DNA of 64,000 nt, from positions 248,001 through 312,000 of the forward strand of contig NW_020290005.1 in the NCBI RefSeq assembly GCF_003144195.1, given 5' to 3'. The translations under genes and the position numbers were made by a program. This stretch comes from Ceraceosorus guamensis (lineage: Eukaryota > Basidiomycota > Exobasidiomycetes > Ceraceosorales > Ceraceosoraceae). Under the pieces are notes generated by a model. The model was not told the DNA's origin, made no database searches, and saw only the letters and a list, made by a program, of their open reading frames with translations. Below are positions 11,701 to 23,884 of the stretch, in pieces; the first letter of the stretch is position 1; every line of letters begins with the position of its first letter.

Positions 11701-13156
11701 ATACGGCATCCTAGCAAACGGCGGTGGAGAAGCTTTTCAATCGGCTTCTCAGTCAGGTGTGAGGGAGACGATTGTCGTCTTCGACAAGACTGGTACTCTG
11801 ACCGAGGGGGTAGGTCAGGTCGTTGACACAATCACGCTTCCATCGGATGGGTCTCTTTCCGAGAATAGAGTATGGGCTGCCTTGGACATTACCGAGCAAA
11901 ACAGCTCGCACCCTCTCGCCGATGCGTTGCGTGATCATTGCGCCAAACTTTCTACCGCCTCGGCAAATAGCAAGAGCAGCCTCAAGCTGCGCGACGTTCA
12001 AGAGCTGTCGGGCAAAGGCCTACACGCACGTTTCGGTGTAGCAAACGGCGACATCCAGTCTTCGTTCGAGCTGTACGTTGGAAACAGACGTTTGTTGGGC
12101 GAAGCGGGTTGTGATGAGCTCTGCGCAGAGGTGATGTCAACAGTTGAAAGCTGGCAGGCAAAAGCGTGGTCACCGGTCTTCGTGGCCATCCGCAGCGAGA
12201 AGACTGTAGCGATACGAGCAGTGCTGGCAGTCGCAGATCCCGTCCGGACCGAAGCAAAAGCCCTCGTGGCTTGGCTTCATCGCCAGGCTATCGAGCCTTG
12301 GATTGTCAGCGGCGATGCGGAGGCCGTCGCCAAAGCTGTGGGGGCCCAAATCGGCATTCGACCAGAGAACATCGTCGCAGGCGTATTACCAGCCGGTAAA
12401 GAGGAGACCATCCGGAGAATTCAAGATGCCGGCGGAGAAAGAGCAGGCATAAAGGCGCGCCACAGTCGAAGCTGCAGCCTTGGCCCATCGCGAGAAGTGC
12501 TTGCTCCACTCGTATTTTTTGTGGTGAGTCTCGGGAGGTTGAGGCTTGGGGGCTAGGGGGACTTTTCTTCTGATCCCCTTCTTACTCCTTTATAGGGCGA
12601 TGGCATCAACGACGCACCAGCATTGACTGCAGCTGATGTTGGCATAGCCATGGGCAGCGGCTCAGCCATAGCTTCGACCAGCGCGGATTTCATTCTCCTC
12701 TCTCCTAATGCTCCGCTCTCCTCCATCCCGTCTCTCATCTCTTTGAGTCGAGCAACGACCAACAAAGTGTTGCAGAACTTCGTTTGGGCCGCCGCCTTCA
12801 ATCTGACGTTGTTGCCCACTGCAGCGGGCATCTTGATGCCGTTGGGTGAGTAATGCCAATTCACCTTCGAGAGCGGGAGCAAGACCTGTTCGGACTGCAG
12901 GGCTTGCCCGGCTTTTCGACCTGATGGTATATGAGTCCAGCACGGGCCATGTTCACAAGGTCGTGTTCAAAGATCGCTCGCTAATCCAGCCGCCCTTCCA
13001 TTGCTTTCCGCAGGTTTCGAGCTTCCCCCTTCTCTCAGTGGACTTGCGATGGCGGTGTCATCGACCTCTGTCGTTCTCAACGCCCTCACGCTCCGTCTTT
13101 GGAGGCCGCCGGCCGCTTGGGAGTCCTCCGAAACCACGCCATTGCTACGAAGCTGA
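8791..13156 (+). CDS. ccc2: Copper-transporting P1B-type ATPase (Ccc2/ATP7 type)
   Basis: Pumps Cu(I) into the late Golgi for loading onto multicopper oxidases such as Fet3. Exons 8791-9562, 9632-10779, 10856-12523, 12596-12845 and 13014-13156 total 3981 bases, 1326 residues, longer than yeast Ccc2 (1004). Four cytosolic metal-binding domains are visible. The first is atypical (CPSC, near residue 17). Two are classical GMTCASC (near 260 and 357; the first is split by an intron within its Thr codon). The fourth is GMFCNHC (near 453). Then come the A domain LTGES, the transmembrane CPC copper site in [17 protein letters not shown] (near 900), the phosphorylation motif DKTGTLTEG (near 948), the N-domain HP (SSHPLA) and the hinge [10 protein letters not shown] (1197 on). 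The C terminus keeps [14 protein letters not shown]. An extra, Arg- and Ser-rich linker precedes the hinge. It converges on the HSF-type gene, 237 bases away. The stop at 13156 is well supported. Confidence 0.95.
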
Positions 13157-13393
13157 TACTCTGCTCTGAGCTTTACCCTCCTGCAACACATCATCATCAT
13201 CGTCTACATGCTTATACCAAGTCTTAGAGACACATCACGTCCTGCAACAGAATTCCGATTTGATTGATGCTACACGTAAAGAGTACTAGAAAGTAACAGA
13301 AGTAAGGTCGATGGGGCATAGTTTCGTGAGGGTGCGGGCGGGAACAACAGGAGTAGAATGGGTGGGAAAAGACTCCAATTTGACAAAGAATGC

Positions 13394-15655
13394 CTACGCC
13401 GTTACGGTAGAAGCAAGCTGCTCTTGCTCTTGCACAGCGTCAGCGACATCATCGATGTCATCGTGCGGCGCGTCTTCATTATCGTCGACCTCGACTGTTC
13501 GTGCTGCAGCATTGGCAGCCTCGTGCGCTCCATCGACCTGCATGTCGTCTGTCAGCGAAGGGTCGATAGCCTGCTCTTGACCATCCTCAACACTTTGCTC
13601 CACGATTTGCTCGGTGGTCTGATGAGCCTCGTGCTCCTGCTGCGATGGCTGCTCGCCGGCCTGTTCATTCGATCCTTCATCCATGGCCGCGTCCTGATCC
13701 TGAGCTGACTCTTCTTGCGTGCCATTGACTGCTGCCGGAGCAGGTTCGTCTGCCTGTATGCGCGCCAGGATCTGCTCTAGCGTCAGGGGTTCCTCACGAT
13801 CAGCATGCGACGATCGAGTGCGAGCTTGCGACGACGACTCGGCTTTGGCGCTATTTGACAGCGCGGCTGATTCGGCTGAAGTAGCAGCGGATGAGCTCTC
13901 AGTGGCTGCGATCACCGCCGTATCAGTGGGCACTGAGAACAGAAATTCCGTAGAAAGCCGGGCGGCGCTGTCGCGCAAAGACGTAATGTGCTGCTTGACA
14001 TCCGTAAACGAGCTGTTGCTGAGCGCTCCGGGATCTTCGAAAGCTTTGGCAAGAATGTCGAGGGCGTTGGAGGCCTGCGTTGCTGCATTGCCCACGTCTG
14101 CTCTGGCTTCGATGAGACCACGTCCCAGTTGGGCGAACGCATTGGTTTGCAGCTCCAATTTTGCGCTTTGCGCATCAATCCTTGCAGCTAGTTGTTCGAG
14201 ACGCTGGGCTTGAGAGTGCGCACCGCCTGCAAGGCGCGAGCCGGATGTCCAACGTACTCCGTCGATTGCTTTCCCCTCGCCATCCGCTCCAGAAGGCCCT
14301 GCTATTTGAGACTCGTCTTCCTGCAGCGCAGCACGAAACTTGACAGCTCGCTCCCCATCCTCTCCAGCAGGCAGCGTTCCAAAAGGTGCCTCTTCATCCC
14401 CCTTCTTGCGCTTGTTCTTCCGACGCGTGTTCTCCGTTTCCTCTTTGCCCCGTCTTGTGATGGCGCTCAGGAGGGTGGGATTGCCTTGTCTAAAGAACTT
14501 CTGCCTGAAAGCCCAGACTGCGGGATTGCCAGGGGTGGAACGGGTCTGATCGTTGATCTTTCTGAAGCCGTACAGATTCAATTGACGCTGGAATGACTGC
14601 CAATTGGCATGTTTGAAGTAGCGGGGCAAGACGTTCCTGCTGAACTCGCCCATGTCGAATACTGTGAATGCAGTTCCTGGCTTTTCATCTGGCACCTCTG
14701 CATACTCGTTGGGCTCGCACCATCGGATTAGATCTCGCACTTTCCACTCATCAGTGTTGAGCATGTCATACAGCTTTGTGACAAATGCGACGGCCTTGGG
14801 AGGATCAGGCTCGAGGCTGGTGAGCGCGCCGCCGGCCGCGTCCTGGCTTTGCGTGTCGCCGAGCGCGTTTGTATCTGTGGCCGACGCTTGCACTTCGCCG
14901 CTTTCTCCATTCGCATGGGTATTTTGGGGCTGGCCTTCACCTGCTTGCCCACCGGTCTGCGAATCAGCATCGAGCTCAGCAGCCTCTCGTGGTGCGTCTT
15001 GTCCCTCGACCTCTTCGTTTCGAACTTGCTCGCCCGAATTTTGTTCATGGTCTGGGCCTTCGGCGTATGAAGCTTCCTGACCCTCTGCATGCGTACCGCT
15101 CGCTGCTGAATAAGCAGAAGGGTCTTCATCACCATGTGCGGTGTGCTGCCCTTCGTGAGCATTATCCGCTTGAGCGTAGGTCTCGTCGGCACCGGATCCA
15201 TCTTGGAGTGACGCGGTGTATTCGCCAGGCGGATAGTCTTCCACCTGCACATCTCCTCGACCCCCAACAGCTGCCTCTGTGGGCTCGTGCGACGCTTCTG
15301 CCTCGCTGACCGCCATCCCATTTGCATGCGCAACATTTGAGGTCAAAGGTGCCGCTTGAGCCGGTGGATTGGGTGAATGCTGAGAAGAAGCTTCAGCGAA
15401 ACCTGCCGTTGGTGAGGCAGCTGACTGGGCGTATTGGCCTGCAGGAGTGTAAGGTTTGTGGGTCTCGGGATAGTACGGCGCATAAGCTCCGATAGACTGA
15501 TAGCGACCCTCATCGTCTTGATGCGGGTGCTGGTGTTGAACACTGTGTTGCGAATGCGACTGCTGTGCTACGCCAGCACCGGTGTATGCGCCATTTTGCT
15601 GGCCCGCGCCGTACTCGTGCTGCTCCTGGGTAGGATCAGGGTTGTGGTGCGACAT
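13394..15655 (-). CDS. HSF-type DNA-binding transcription factor
   Basis: Intronless gene of 753 residues. An HSF-type winged-helix domain spans about residues 285-400: AFVTKLYDML, then FDMGEFSRNVLPRYFKHANW, then QRQLNLYGFRKI, the recognition helix and wing region. It is followed by a basic stretch (TRRKNKRKKG, about 410-420) that may be a nuclear localisation signal. A helical region with heptad-like spacing follows (AQRLEQLAARIDAQSAKLELQ, about 475-500), in the place where HSFs trimerise. The first 280 residues are rich in Gln, His, Ala, Gly and Glu; the C-terminal part is acidic and Gln-rich, as in activation domains. The start chosen (15655, MSHHNPDP) is the only nearby ATG with a clean context; the frame is open upstream to 15745. 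It could be Hsf1 itself or an Sfl1/Mga1-like relative; the sequence alone does not decide. Confidence 0.85.
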   Translation of the reverse strand: MSHHNPDPTQEQHEYGAGQQNGAYTGAGVAQQSHSQHSVQHQHPHQDDEGRYQSIGAYAPYYPETHKPYTPAGQYAQSAASPTAGFAEASSQHSPNPPAQAAPLTSNVAHANGMAVSEAEASHEPTEAAVGGRGDVQVEDYPPGEYTASLQDGSGADETYAQADNAHEGQHTAHGDEDPSAYSAASGTHAEGQEASYAEGPDHEQNSGEQVRNEEVEGQDAPREAAELDADSQTGGQAGEGQPQNTHANGESGEVQASATDTNALGDTQSQDAAGGALTSLEPDPPKAVAFVTKLYDMLNTDEWKVRDLIRWCEPNEYAEVPDEKPGTAFTVFDMGEFSRNVLPRYFKHANWQSFQRQLNLYGFRKINDQTRSTPGNPAVWAFRQKFFRQGNPTLLSAITRRGKEETENTRRKNKRKKGDEEAPFGTLPAGEDGERAVKFRAALQEDESQIAGPSGADGEGKAIDGVRWTSGSRLAGGAHSQAQRLEQLAARIDAQSAKLELQTNAFAQLGRGLIEARADVGNAATQASNALDILAKAFEDPGALSNSSFTDVKQHITSLRDSAARLSTEFLFSVPTDTAVIAATESSSAATSAESAALSNSAKAESSSQARTRSSHADREEPLTLEQILARIQADEPAPAAVNGTQEESAQDQDAAMDEGSNEQAGEQPSQQEHEAHQTTEQIVEQSVEDGQEQAIDPSLTDDMQVDGAHEAANAAARTVEVDDNEDAPHDDIDDVADAVQEQEQLASTVTA

Positions 15656-16824
15656 GATGAGAAGGTGGCAGCTTCTTCTCTCGAATTTGCGGCCTTGAGC
15701 GTCGCAGGAAGCAATTGGTGGAGCGGCGCAAACAAATTCCACCACGATGATGCTTGGAACGCTGCGAGTGCTGAGTCGAGGATAGTGGACCCGCGTGTGG
15801 GAGCTACAGCAGCTGGACGGCAGCCAAGGACGAAAGGAAAGGCGATAGGAGTCAGGTCGTAGCAGAAGCGACTCGATGAGCGACTAGCGAATCGCGTCAA
15901 AGAGACTGACGACTTGCCCGATCTAAAGTCTCTCTCTTCTCGTGGTGGAACCAACACCTGCTGGGCCCTTGGATCGAGCACGCGTTGCTCGACGAAGACG
16001 CGCCAAGTGTGCGCTGCTCGTCGAGTGAGGCAGCTGCTCTGTGATCACAGCGCCGTATTGTGAAGTTCCGGGCGTGTAGCCTATCGTAGCGGCTCAAGGC
16101 GCCACGGTTGCGAGTGAGCCCAGCACGCTGCCCCGGATATCCGCTTCTTTACGGAGAAAGCGTCTCGATGTCTCATAAAAATGTCGTGTTGCTACACCGT
16201 GCCCGAGAATGTTCGGAGAAGGTTGAGCAGGATGTGAAGGACGGCGCGCGCGCTTGAAACGTACTCAGAACCGCGTATGCGGTAGAGCGAGCGTGCGTGT
16301 GGATGGAGAGAAGTCGAGAAGATACTTCACTCAACTCAACTCTTGGCGACGAGGGCTGTGATCCAGCGCATGCATGCCGCGGAAGTGGCTAACTGTCGGC
16401 CGAAAGACATCCATGCAGGTATATGGCAGATTCGGATGTCTAGATCACGTGGTCATTCTGCACGTTCACATTCTGATTCTTGATGCTTTTGATTCATTGA
16501 TTCAGGAGATTTGCATGGCACCCACAATTCCTACCACAAGCACGACTGACCACTGACCACTCGTGAATTTTGACGGCCTGAAATGCCTCCGGTCGGCCGC
16601 TCAGCTCATCGATCGGATACAAAAGTCTAAAACAAACTCGACCTCATGCTCCAGGGCTAGCGCAGCGACCGAAGACGGCTCCCCTTTCAGGCTGTTTGCC
16701 ATCACCCGGCTGAATGCTAATCAGAGCCCTCTGCGCGGCCGCACATCAACTTGGCAGGACGCCGCGAGGCGGCATCAACGCTGCGAACATTCGCACCTTG
16801 CACTTCTCCTGCATCGTTCTCAGA
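15656..16824. other. Divergent promoter region between the HSF-type gene and trm10
   Basis: 1.2 kb without a recognised gene. A GCATGCATGCC element lies at about 16369-16379, like those upstream of ccc2. Short open frames here (for example 16374-16556) have no recognisable features. Confidence 0.5.
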
Positions 16825-18449
16825 ATGGCTGAAGCAGGCCCTTCTAATTACGCAGCTCCTCAGCAAGTGTTGCCCGATGGTGCCGTCTCAGAGCCAGATG
16901 TGCAAGCCCCTACCGATGCCCAAGCTGTCTCCGAAAGTGAAGGCATGATTGGCGCAGGTCCGAATCTGCAGGAGCTGCAGCAGCCTCTATCCAAGAATGC
17001 GCGCAAGCGTCTGCTCAAGATGGAGAGGTTTGAAGCTCAGAAAGCAGCGCGGCGAGCAAGAGACAAGGAAAAGAAAAAGGAGAAACAAGCTCGAAGAAGG
17101 GAAGAATCGCGGTCAGAATTGAGAAGTGGAGCAGACTTGATTCGACAGAGACCGCCGCTCAAGATTCGCAAACCTTTTGATGCCGCTGTCTGCATCGACC
17201 TCGGCTTCGACGACCTCATGACCGACAAGGCGAGTCGAGACGCTGCACAATCTGCTGATCCACGATCAAAAGTAGAAATGCTTATGCGAATGTCTCTTCA
17301 TCGCGCAGGAGATCACTTCCATGAGCTCTCAGATCGGCTTCGTGTATGCCTCGAATAAGAGCTCAGCCAGCCCATTTCGCAGACTCGTGTTCAGCGGTCC
17401 AGGGCCTCAAACGGCAGGTCATTACGACAAGTCTTCCACCAACGAAAGCAGCGATGCTGCATTTTCCAAAGGGCAGGCGGATGAGGAGAGCGCCAGGAGT
17501 ATGGTGCCTTTCGCAGAAACTCCGACCGGCAAAAGGATGACGAGCGCTTGGAAGTGGGAGCTTTGGAAGAATATCGAACGTGTGCCCCGAGGTGGTCTGG
17601 AGAGCTTGATCGATCACGAGCGAGACATCACGAACGAGCTGAGTCCAGTTGCAGCAGGGCCCACAAAGGACGTCGCCGGCGAGAGGCGTCTCAACAAGGC
17701 GGATAGTGTTGACTTGGCTGATGCTGATGCTGATGCTGATGCTGATGCCGATGCCGATGCCGATGCCGATGCTTCTTTGGAAGCCAAGTCCGCAATCAAG
17801 GGTTTCCAATCGCAAGACATCATCTACCTGACAGCGGATGGTAGCGAAACATTGACCGACCTTGAAGCTGGCAAGATGTACGTGATCGGTGGCTTGGTCG
17901 ATCGAAATAGACATAAAGTGAGTGCTCTGGGTGCTGCGTTCCAGTCCTCAAGCGCTTTCGATCCTAATTCTTTGCGGAATGTCCGCCCCATTCGTGCTAG
18001 AACATTTGTCTTGACAAGGCGAGAGCGTTGGGTGTGCGGGCTGCAAGGCTACCGATCGACGAAGAGCACCTCGGTCATCGCGCCTTGAACTCGAGAAAAG
18101 TTCTCACGGTCAATCAGGTCTTTGATATTCTTCTCGGCTGGTGAGCAGTACGACGAAACACGATAGCACCTCACCCATCCCTTGCGCTGATCCAGCCAAC
18201 CTTTGTCCCAGGGTGGAGACGCGCGACTGGGCATCCGCACTAGATCGAGGCGTGCCGGGACGCAAGTTTGCTGAAGAGACAAAGAGTCAAAAACGAGCCA
18301 GGCTAGCTTCTGCTTCTTCCTCGACTGATCATGAGCGCGGCGCTATCATGCAACACCTTTCTGCCGAAATACCCGCAGTCCAAAAGGCTCGCGCTTCCGA
18401 GGGCATAGACGAGGATGAGCTCTACAATGCGTCGAACGTCGCCCGATGA
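16825..18449 (+). CDS. trm10: tRNA (guanine-9-N1) methyltransferase Trm10
   Basis: SPOUT-fold enzyme that methylates N1 of G9 in tRNA with S-adenosylmethionine. Exons 16825-17229, 17309-17917, 18001-18140 and 18212-18449 total 1392 bases, 463 residues. Visible motifs: [14 protein letters not shown] and a highly charged Lys/Arg/Glu helix (tRNA binding), [14 protein letters not shown], then [33 protein letters not shown] (SAM pocket), ARLPIDEEH, and [15 protein letters not shown], then [10 protein letters not shown]. The first intron (17230-17308) has a GC donor, AAG|GCGAGT; only this joint gives the conserved [16 protein letters not shown] run of about nine Ala-Asp pairs (codons GCY-GAT, 17717-17773) expands a loop of the SPOUT domain. 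A roughly 75-residue Ser/Ala-rich tail follows the catalytic domain. It converges on the Bni4-like gene. Confidence 0.93.
17717..17773 (+). repeat. trm10: In-frame GATGCY hexanucleotide repeat (Ala-Asp run)
   Basis: About nine tandem GATGCT/GATGCC units within exon 2 of trm10, encoding alternating Asp-Ala. The first units use GCT and the later ones GCC, which suggests block duplication. It expands a loop between the core strands and is likely polymorphic in length. Confidence 0.9.
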
Positions 18450-19297
18450 GCCTGGGCTGGAGGCCATAACGCAATGTATTGATCATCACACACACTCGTG
18501 GCTTCTTTGCACCGCTGCGTGTGTCTCTTCATAAAGCACGTCAAACAGCGATGGCTTTGAATCAGATCCGATTTGGGCCCGACTCGTGGGACAGGTCGGG
18601 CATTAGGAAGCATTTGAGTATGTAGGAGCACCTTACGCGTCAATGGAACAGGATGATGCGAGAGGGGACGGATCGAGACCTTGAGTTGGGGAAAGGGAGG
18701 GGGGGAAAAGAACAGTAATTGGAATAGCACAAGCTACGGCCGAACAAGCTGAGACGCGTGGGCGGTACGGGAATGATGGTGATGAAGGACTCGATGTATT
18801 GAAGGCTCAAAGGCAGCATTGCAGCCTGTGAGCCGGCTGAGAACTATGAACAAGAAGATGGCGAATGACGATCGACCAGCGCAACGCATGGCTCGTACTC
18901 TGCAGAATGGGCCGGCCATTTCAGAAGGGTTGATCAAGCCAGGGGATACTTCGCTTCGTTCACCGCGTCGTGTTGCCTCCGCTCGAAGCCTGCGGCCTTG
19001 ACGAAGCACCTAAACTTGCAATGCGCGCAAAAGGGGAAGAGATTGAAGTCATAAATGAATGTAGTTTTCAGCTTGCGGACGTGTTGGATGCCGTTGTTGA
19101 ATCAAGTGATGCGAATGCGTGTCGATGGAAAGGTTATCGTGCTGGGGAGCCTCACTGCAGAAAAGCTCTATGAATCAGGAATACAGGTCGAGGAGCTGAA
19201 GGCTAGGAATCGACGCGTGGCACGGCAAGGTGGCAGCCTGCGTTGCGCGTCCTCTGAAGATATGCGCGGCGCGTATGGATGCACGGTGCAGGGTGAA
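18450..19297. other. Convergent 3' region between trm10 and the Bni4-like gene
   Basis: 848 bases between two stop codons. Nothing coding is recognised; it should hold the two 3' UTRs. The open frames at 18422-18730 and 18734-19009 (-) do not resemble proteins. Confidence 0.5.
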
Positions 19298-22200
19298 TCA
19301 TACGAAGAAGTGAGTGTAGATGCGGCTTGAAGGAGCAACGGCCATCTCTTCCATCTTGTAGGTATTGAGCTCCTCCTTGATACGTTGGGCGAGTAGTGGC
19401 GTAAGCCGATTGCACGTGGCAAGCTCGCCTCTACGATCATAGACGTGTGCAGGCCATGTGGAGTGGAAAATTTGCTGATCGGCGAAGAGGATTCTTTTCT
19501 TCTGAGGTGCAGTGACCGAACGGCCAGTCGGCCCGCCGTTTGGGCTCATCATCAGAGAGAGGGTGGGCATCGACGAGTTGGCGTGATGTCCAAGAGGCTG
19601 CGGAGGCACGCGAGACGTTGGTGTCGTGTCTGAAGATGATCGGTCTCCTGCAGCAGGCGATTCTGGCCGTGGGGCAACACCATCGATCCGGTCGGTGCCG
19701 ACAGGTGTGCTAGACACATGTGACATCGACGGCACCCCTGCTGATGCGCCACCAGCTCCTAGACCTGACTGATTGGCGTCGTAGGAGTTGGCCCGTAATC
19801 GTCCTGCGAAAGGCTTCTCGAACCCGCCAGGGCTGCTTCCGCCGCCATTGTTTCCTGCAGCTGCTTGCAAGTTGTTGACCGAAAGGCTGTTTTTCAGGAT
19901 TGGACGAACTGATTTGACGTTGGCAGCACTGGCCCTTGCTTGTTCAATTCCTTCGCCCCAGTGACGTAGGCTATCAGTCTCTCCAAATTCGTCGCCGGAG
20001 TCTTCACCACTAGCCCGCATGCCAGGCAAACGAGGCGGCTCGAGCTCTTCATCGTCGTATGCAGCGTCGTACTTGGGATCCTCGTATCCGCTTGCACTTG
20101 ACCCGGCCATTGGTCCGGCCTGAGCAGCGGAGGATCCATAGCGCGGTCCCGCATCTTCTGGCTCGTTCTCCGTGTAAGGCATGGTTTCGAGCCCAGTTGG
20201 CGCAGGAGTGGGGGTCGGGTCACTACTGCCACCGATCAGCTTCTTGCGCCAGCCACGTTTGCTCTTGAGCCGCTCCTTTTCCCTCTCGACCATCTTTTGA
20301 CGATTTTCAGCTGCATCATCAGTCGTCTTCGACCGATTCTTCGCGCTGCGAGCTTCAGCCTCTGCAGCGGCCGCAAGAGCCGCGGCTGCGATTCGCTCTC
20401 TCTCCGCACGCGCCTCCGCTTCGGCACGCATTTGCAGTTGATGCTGTCGCACGTAGGAAGCGGCAGGGGTCATCATATCCGCGGACTCGAGCTCGACGGT
20501 AGCGTGGGACACAGAGGCCGCGGCTGGTGCGCCCTTCTTGCTCTTCTCTGCTTTCTTGTCTTTGGGTGCTGGTTGCTCATCGAGCGCGGTAGATGGCGTG
20601 CCAAAATCATCGTCGTGGATGCCTTCTCTGCCGGCGTCGCGATCCTTATTGAACATGTTTGTCAAGCCCGCGAGGCTTCTCCGTCTTGCCAGCTTACCGA
20701 GATTGCCCACCTTCCGAAGCATGACCGAGGCGCTTGACACTGTCGAGGAGATGGAGAGATTGTCCGATGAGGAATTGAATTTGCGATTGAAGAGGCTTCG
20801 CTTGCCGGTTGCTTCTCCTGATCCTGCGATCGGCGGTCTTCCACTACGCTTCGAGCTGATCGAGGCTCCTGACGACGAAGCAATGGGAGCGCCGTTGTCT
20901 GGAGTGCGGGGAGGCGATGTGGATCGTGTCGAGCCGGAAGATCCGTTGGTGTCACCAGAGGATTGTTGATGATTCGCGGGCTCCACACGGCGAGCAAGGG
21001 GTGAACGAGTTGAGGCAGGGCTGCTCTCCGCCTGTTGAACGTCATTCATGTTCGAGAATGAGAGAGCTTTGCGGAGCTTGCCGAATCCACCCTTCTTGGA
21101 GGGCGTTGCGACGGGCGTCGCGCGACCGTCCGCGGTCTCATCATCGCTACCACCGTAGACTGCCCCTCGATCGTCGTCATCTTCGCCCTGCCCATTCGAA
21201 GCTTTCATAGCTCGAGAAAGTGGCGAGGGCTTCTTGCCCCCCGCTCCGGGTGCCAAGGTGGTACTGTGAGCAGTGGGAGTAGCAGGAGCGCCACGGATAG
21301 AGCTGCTGACGGAAGAGAAAGAGTCTTTGCGAGTATCCGGGGTCGTGGTGGAGTCGGAGGAGCGCATGCTGGCAGATCTTGGGGCCCCATCAGGCCGCCG
21401 GGGCAAAGAGTCTGTGGAGGAGCTGGAGGGCACGCCAGCGTTGCGGCCGGTTGCGCCTCTTAAAGAGCCTGCTCCAAGCGTACTCTGCTGCTGCTGCTGC
21501 TGTGCGCGTCCAGCGGCCACGGCAGAGTAGGTCACTGGTGGATGAGCGCCTCCCACGCGCTGACTTGCGCTGGTTGCTGAGGTGGTGCTTGACGAGCGGA
21601 GACGAGGAGAGCCTGAGGCATCTGGAAGAGGTGGAACACCAGGTGCACCCGTGCCGAACTGGATCGGCTGGGATGCGCTCGCGTCAGACCTACTGGTTCC
21701 TCGACGATACGGATGAAAGCTCGACGGTGCGTTCGACGAGCCGCTGTTTGAGGTCGACGACACGACGGAGGAATGCGATGAGGAAGATGCCATTGTACCG
21801 CCGGGCAAATTGGTCCGCATGTGTGATGGCGCATTGGTCCCAAAAGAGACACCGGGATAGGCTTGTTGCGTGAGCGTGTCGTTGTAAGTGAGAGGTGGCG
21901 CTCTCTGTGGTCCAGAGGTGGTTCGTCGTCTCCTTCCATCCTCTGTGACACTTGAAGCGCTGCCTGCGTTGGATGAGCCCGAGTGGTCATGTGGGGCTGG
22001 GTGGCGGCCCTGGGCTTGCGCAGCTAGCATTTGTTGGTACTGCGCCCATGCGAATTGTGGATGACTCCCCATGCTCGGCGCTGTTCCCATAGGCGGAGCT
22101 TGACCAAAGGCTGGCATGCCAGGCATGCCGGGCATCAGCTGCAAGGGAAGGATGGCGAAATCGAGTGAGCGAGTCTGCGCGGCTAGTGCATTTGCGTGAC

Positions 22201-22631
22201 ACGAGAGGCGCCAACGAAGGAGGCGCAATGCAAGACGCAACGTTGTAACGAGGACTCACGGGACCACCGAAGCCAGCGTGAACATTAGCTACAGAAGGCA
22301 TTTGATAGCCAAGTTGTGACGCTGGAGGTCCTTGAACCTGTTGATGTACTGGAGTGGATGCAGAGCGAGCGGGGGCACGATCACCGGCTGCTGCAGCGTA
22401 GCTTCGAGGCTGTGGGGAAGTAGAAGCGCCCCGTCCCTGCGCACTGCTGGTGGGTGCGGTCAAGCTCGAGGTGGAGGAAGAATGAGAGACCTGCTTCAGA
22501 CTGTCGACATTCGAGCTGGAGGAGAGGGGACCGCTGGAGCCTGATCGAGGCTCATCCTGAGTAGCAGAGCCAGAGGATGGCTCGTCAAAGAGCGGCGATG
22601 AGGGCGGAGGGGTCCAGTTGAGCGCGAGCAT
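19298..22631 (-). CDS. Bni4-like protein, septum/bud-neck scaffold
   Basis: Two exons, 22631-22260 and 22138-19298, give 1070 residues. Almost all of it is low complexity: Ser, Pro, Ala and Gly runs, a short polyGln encoded by CTG-complement repeats near 21485, and a Lys/Arg/Ala-rich charged helix around MRAEAEARAERERIAAAAL. The informative part is the last 70 residues: KKRILFA (an RVxF-like docking motif for protein phosphatase 1), then YDRRGELATCNRLTPL, LAQRIKEELNTYKMEE and the terminus YTHFFV. This C-terminal block is characteristic of fungal Bni4-type proteins, which tether PP1 and chitin synthase activators to septins at the bud neck. The role here is inferred from that block only. ATG at 22631 is the first good start; the frame upstream opens only from TTG. 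Confidence 0.7.
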
Positions 22632-23884
22632 GTCGAACAAGCCTCTTATGACCAGTCCACGGCACCGTAGGAGCAAGAATGTCAGGCTTGGAACGAATCA
22701 CACAGGCAAACGGGCGCAAGCGTGGTCAACTTGGCATCAGAAGCAACAAATATGGCCTCGTGCTCGTCACCCCTTCGACAGGCGCGATAATGATCCTGAC
22801 TGCTTTGCGCTCCGCGACTTGACTCACTGACGACAATGAAGCTAGTAGAAAGTGGCTGAGAGCGCCACCACCGCTCTAGAATCAAAGCTGTTCTGTCTCC
22901 CTGACAACTAGACCCGTGCTTGCAGCCCCCCTCCGAGCGGCTGGCGAGGCTCTGCTAGTAGAAAGAGCCGACGACAGAAATGGGCGAACTTGTTTGCGAG
23001 CTGAACCAAGACCAAAAGGGGACAGTAGGAGTTGAGAAGGCAAGTGCTCCCAACACAGCGCTAGGCGTAGTCTAGCTACGGAAGCACGCTGCACGATGAA
23101 ATCGACCAGTTCCACGGGCGCGAGATACGAGGTGAATCGTGGACCGTAGGAGATGGATGGCACGGGAGATGGGTGATCTTGAGAAACTTGAACTATCAAC
23201 AGAATGTGAATAGTCCATTGAATGTCGGTCGGCAACAAGAAGATGTCGGATGCCAGTCGAGCGACGCGCGGTCGCGATCAGCAGGTGCTCAGGTCGGTTC
23301 GGTCGGAGTAGTAAGGGATGGGCCAGGCGATAGGGTGCTGGCCGTTTCTTTCTTACGTCCTCCCTCGCCTGCTGCTGGGTGGTGCAGCGGTGCGAGTGCA
23401 CCGGCGGGGATGCGCACCCAGTATAGCAAGCGAGCAGCAGCAGGCTCTGTGCTGCTGGTCTGACCTTCGCGTGATACGGCTCAACGAATTCATGCGCACT
23501 TGAGCAGTGCTGGTGTCTCGGGCCATGACACCAGTCGTGAGCTTCATCGGCTCTGGACGAGGGCGCGTCATCGCAGCAAAGCAGCTCGTCGCGATCTATG
23601 CTGGCAGCACCATGCAGCAGCCGCGCGCAAGTTTCGAGTCGTGATCAGTCGAGCGCGCGCTGGGTCCGCAATTTGGAACGCGGAAGTGCATGGGCATGCG
23701 CCAGCGGCCATGCCTGCAGCGCGCGCATGAGGGGCTCATGCACCGCCGCCATGAGCTTCGCTCTCGCGAGCCCGGCCGCGCGGCCCTTTCGAAGTCTCCT
23801 CTTCCGCCCCAGCGTTTTCTATAACAGCACAGGCGAAGCGAGATTGCTGATGATACCGCACAGCATATGCTGTACGTTATGCGC

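Noticed and set aside
13719-14213. Open frame of 164 codons antisense to the HSF-type gene
   Set aside because: It mirrors Ala- and Ser-rich codons of the HSF-type frame and has no recognisable features.
17234-17308. GT donor four bases inside the trm10 intron
   Set aside because: Its use leaves one base over and no acceptor restores the conserved [11 protein letters not shown] frame; the GC donor fits exactly.
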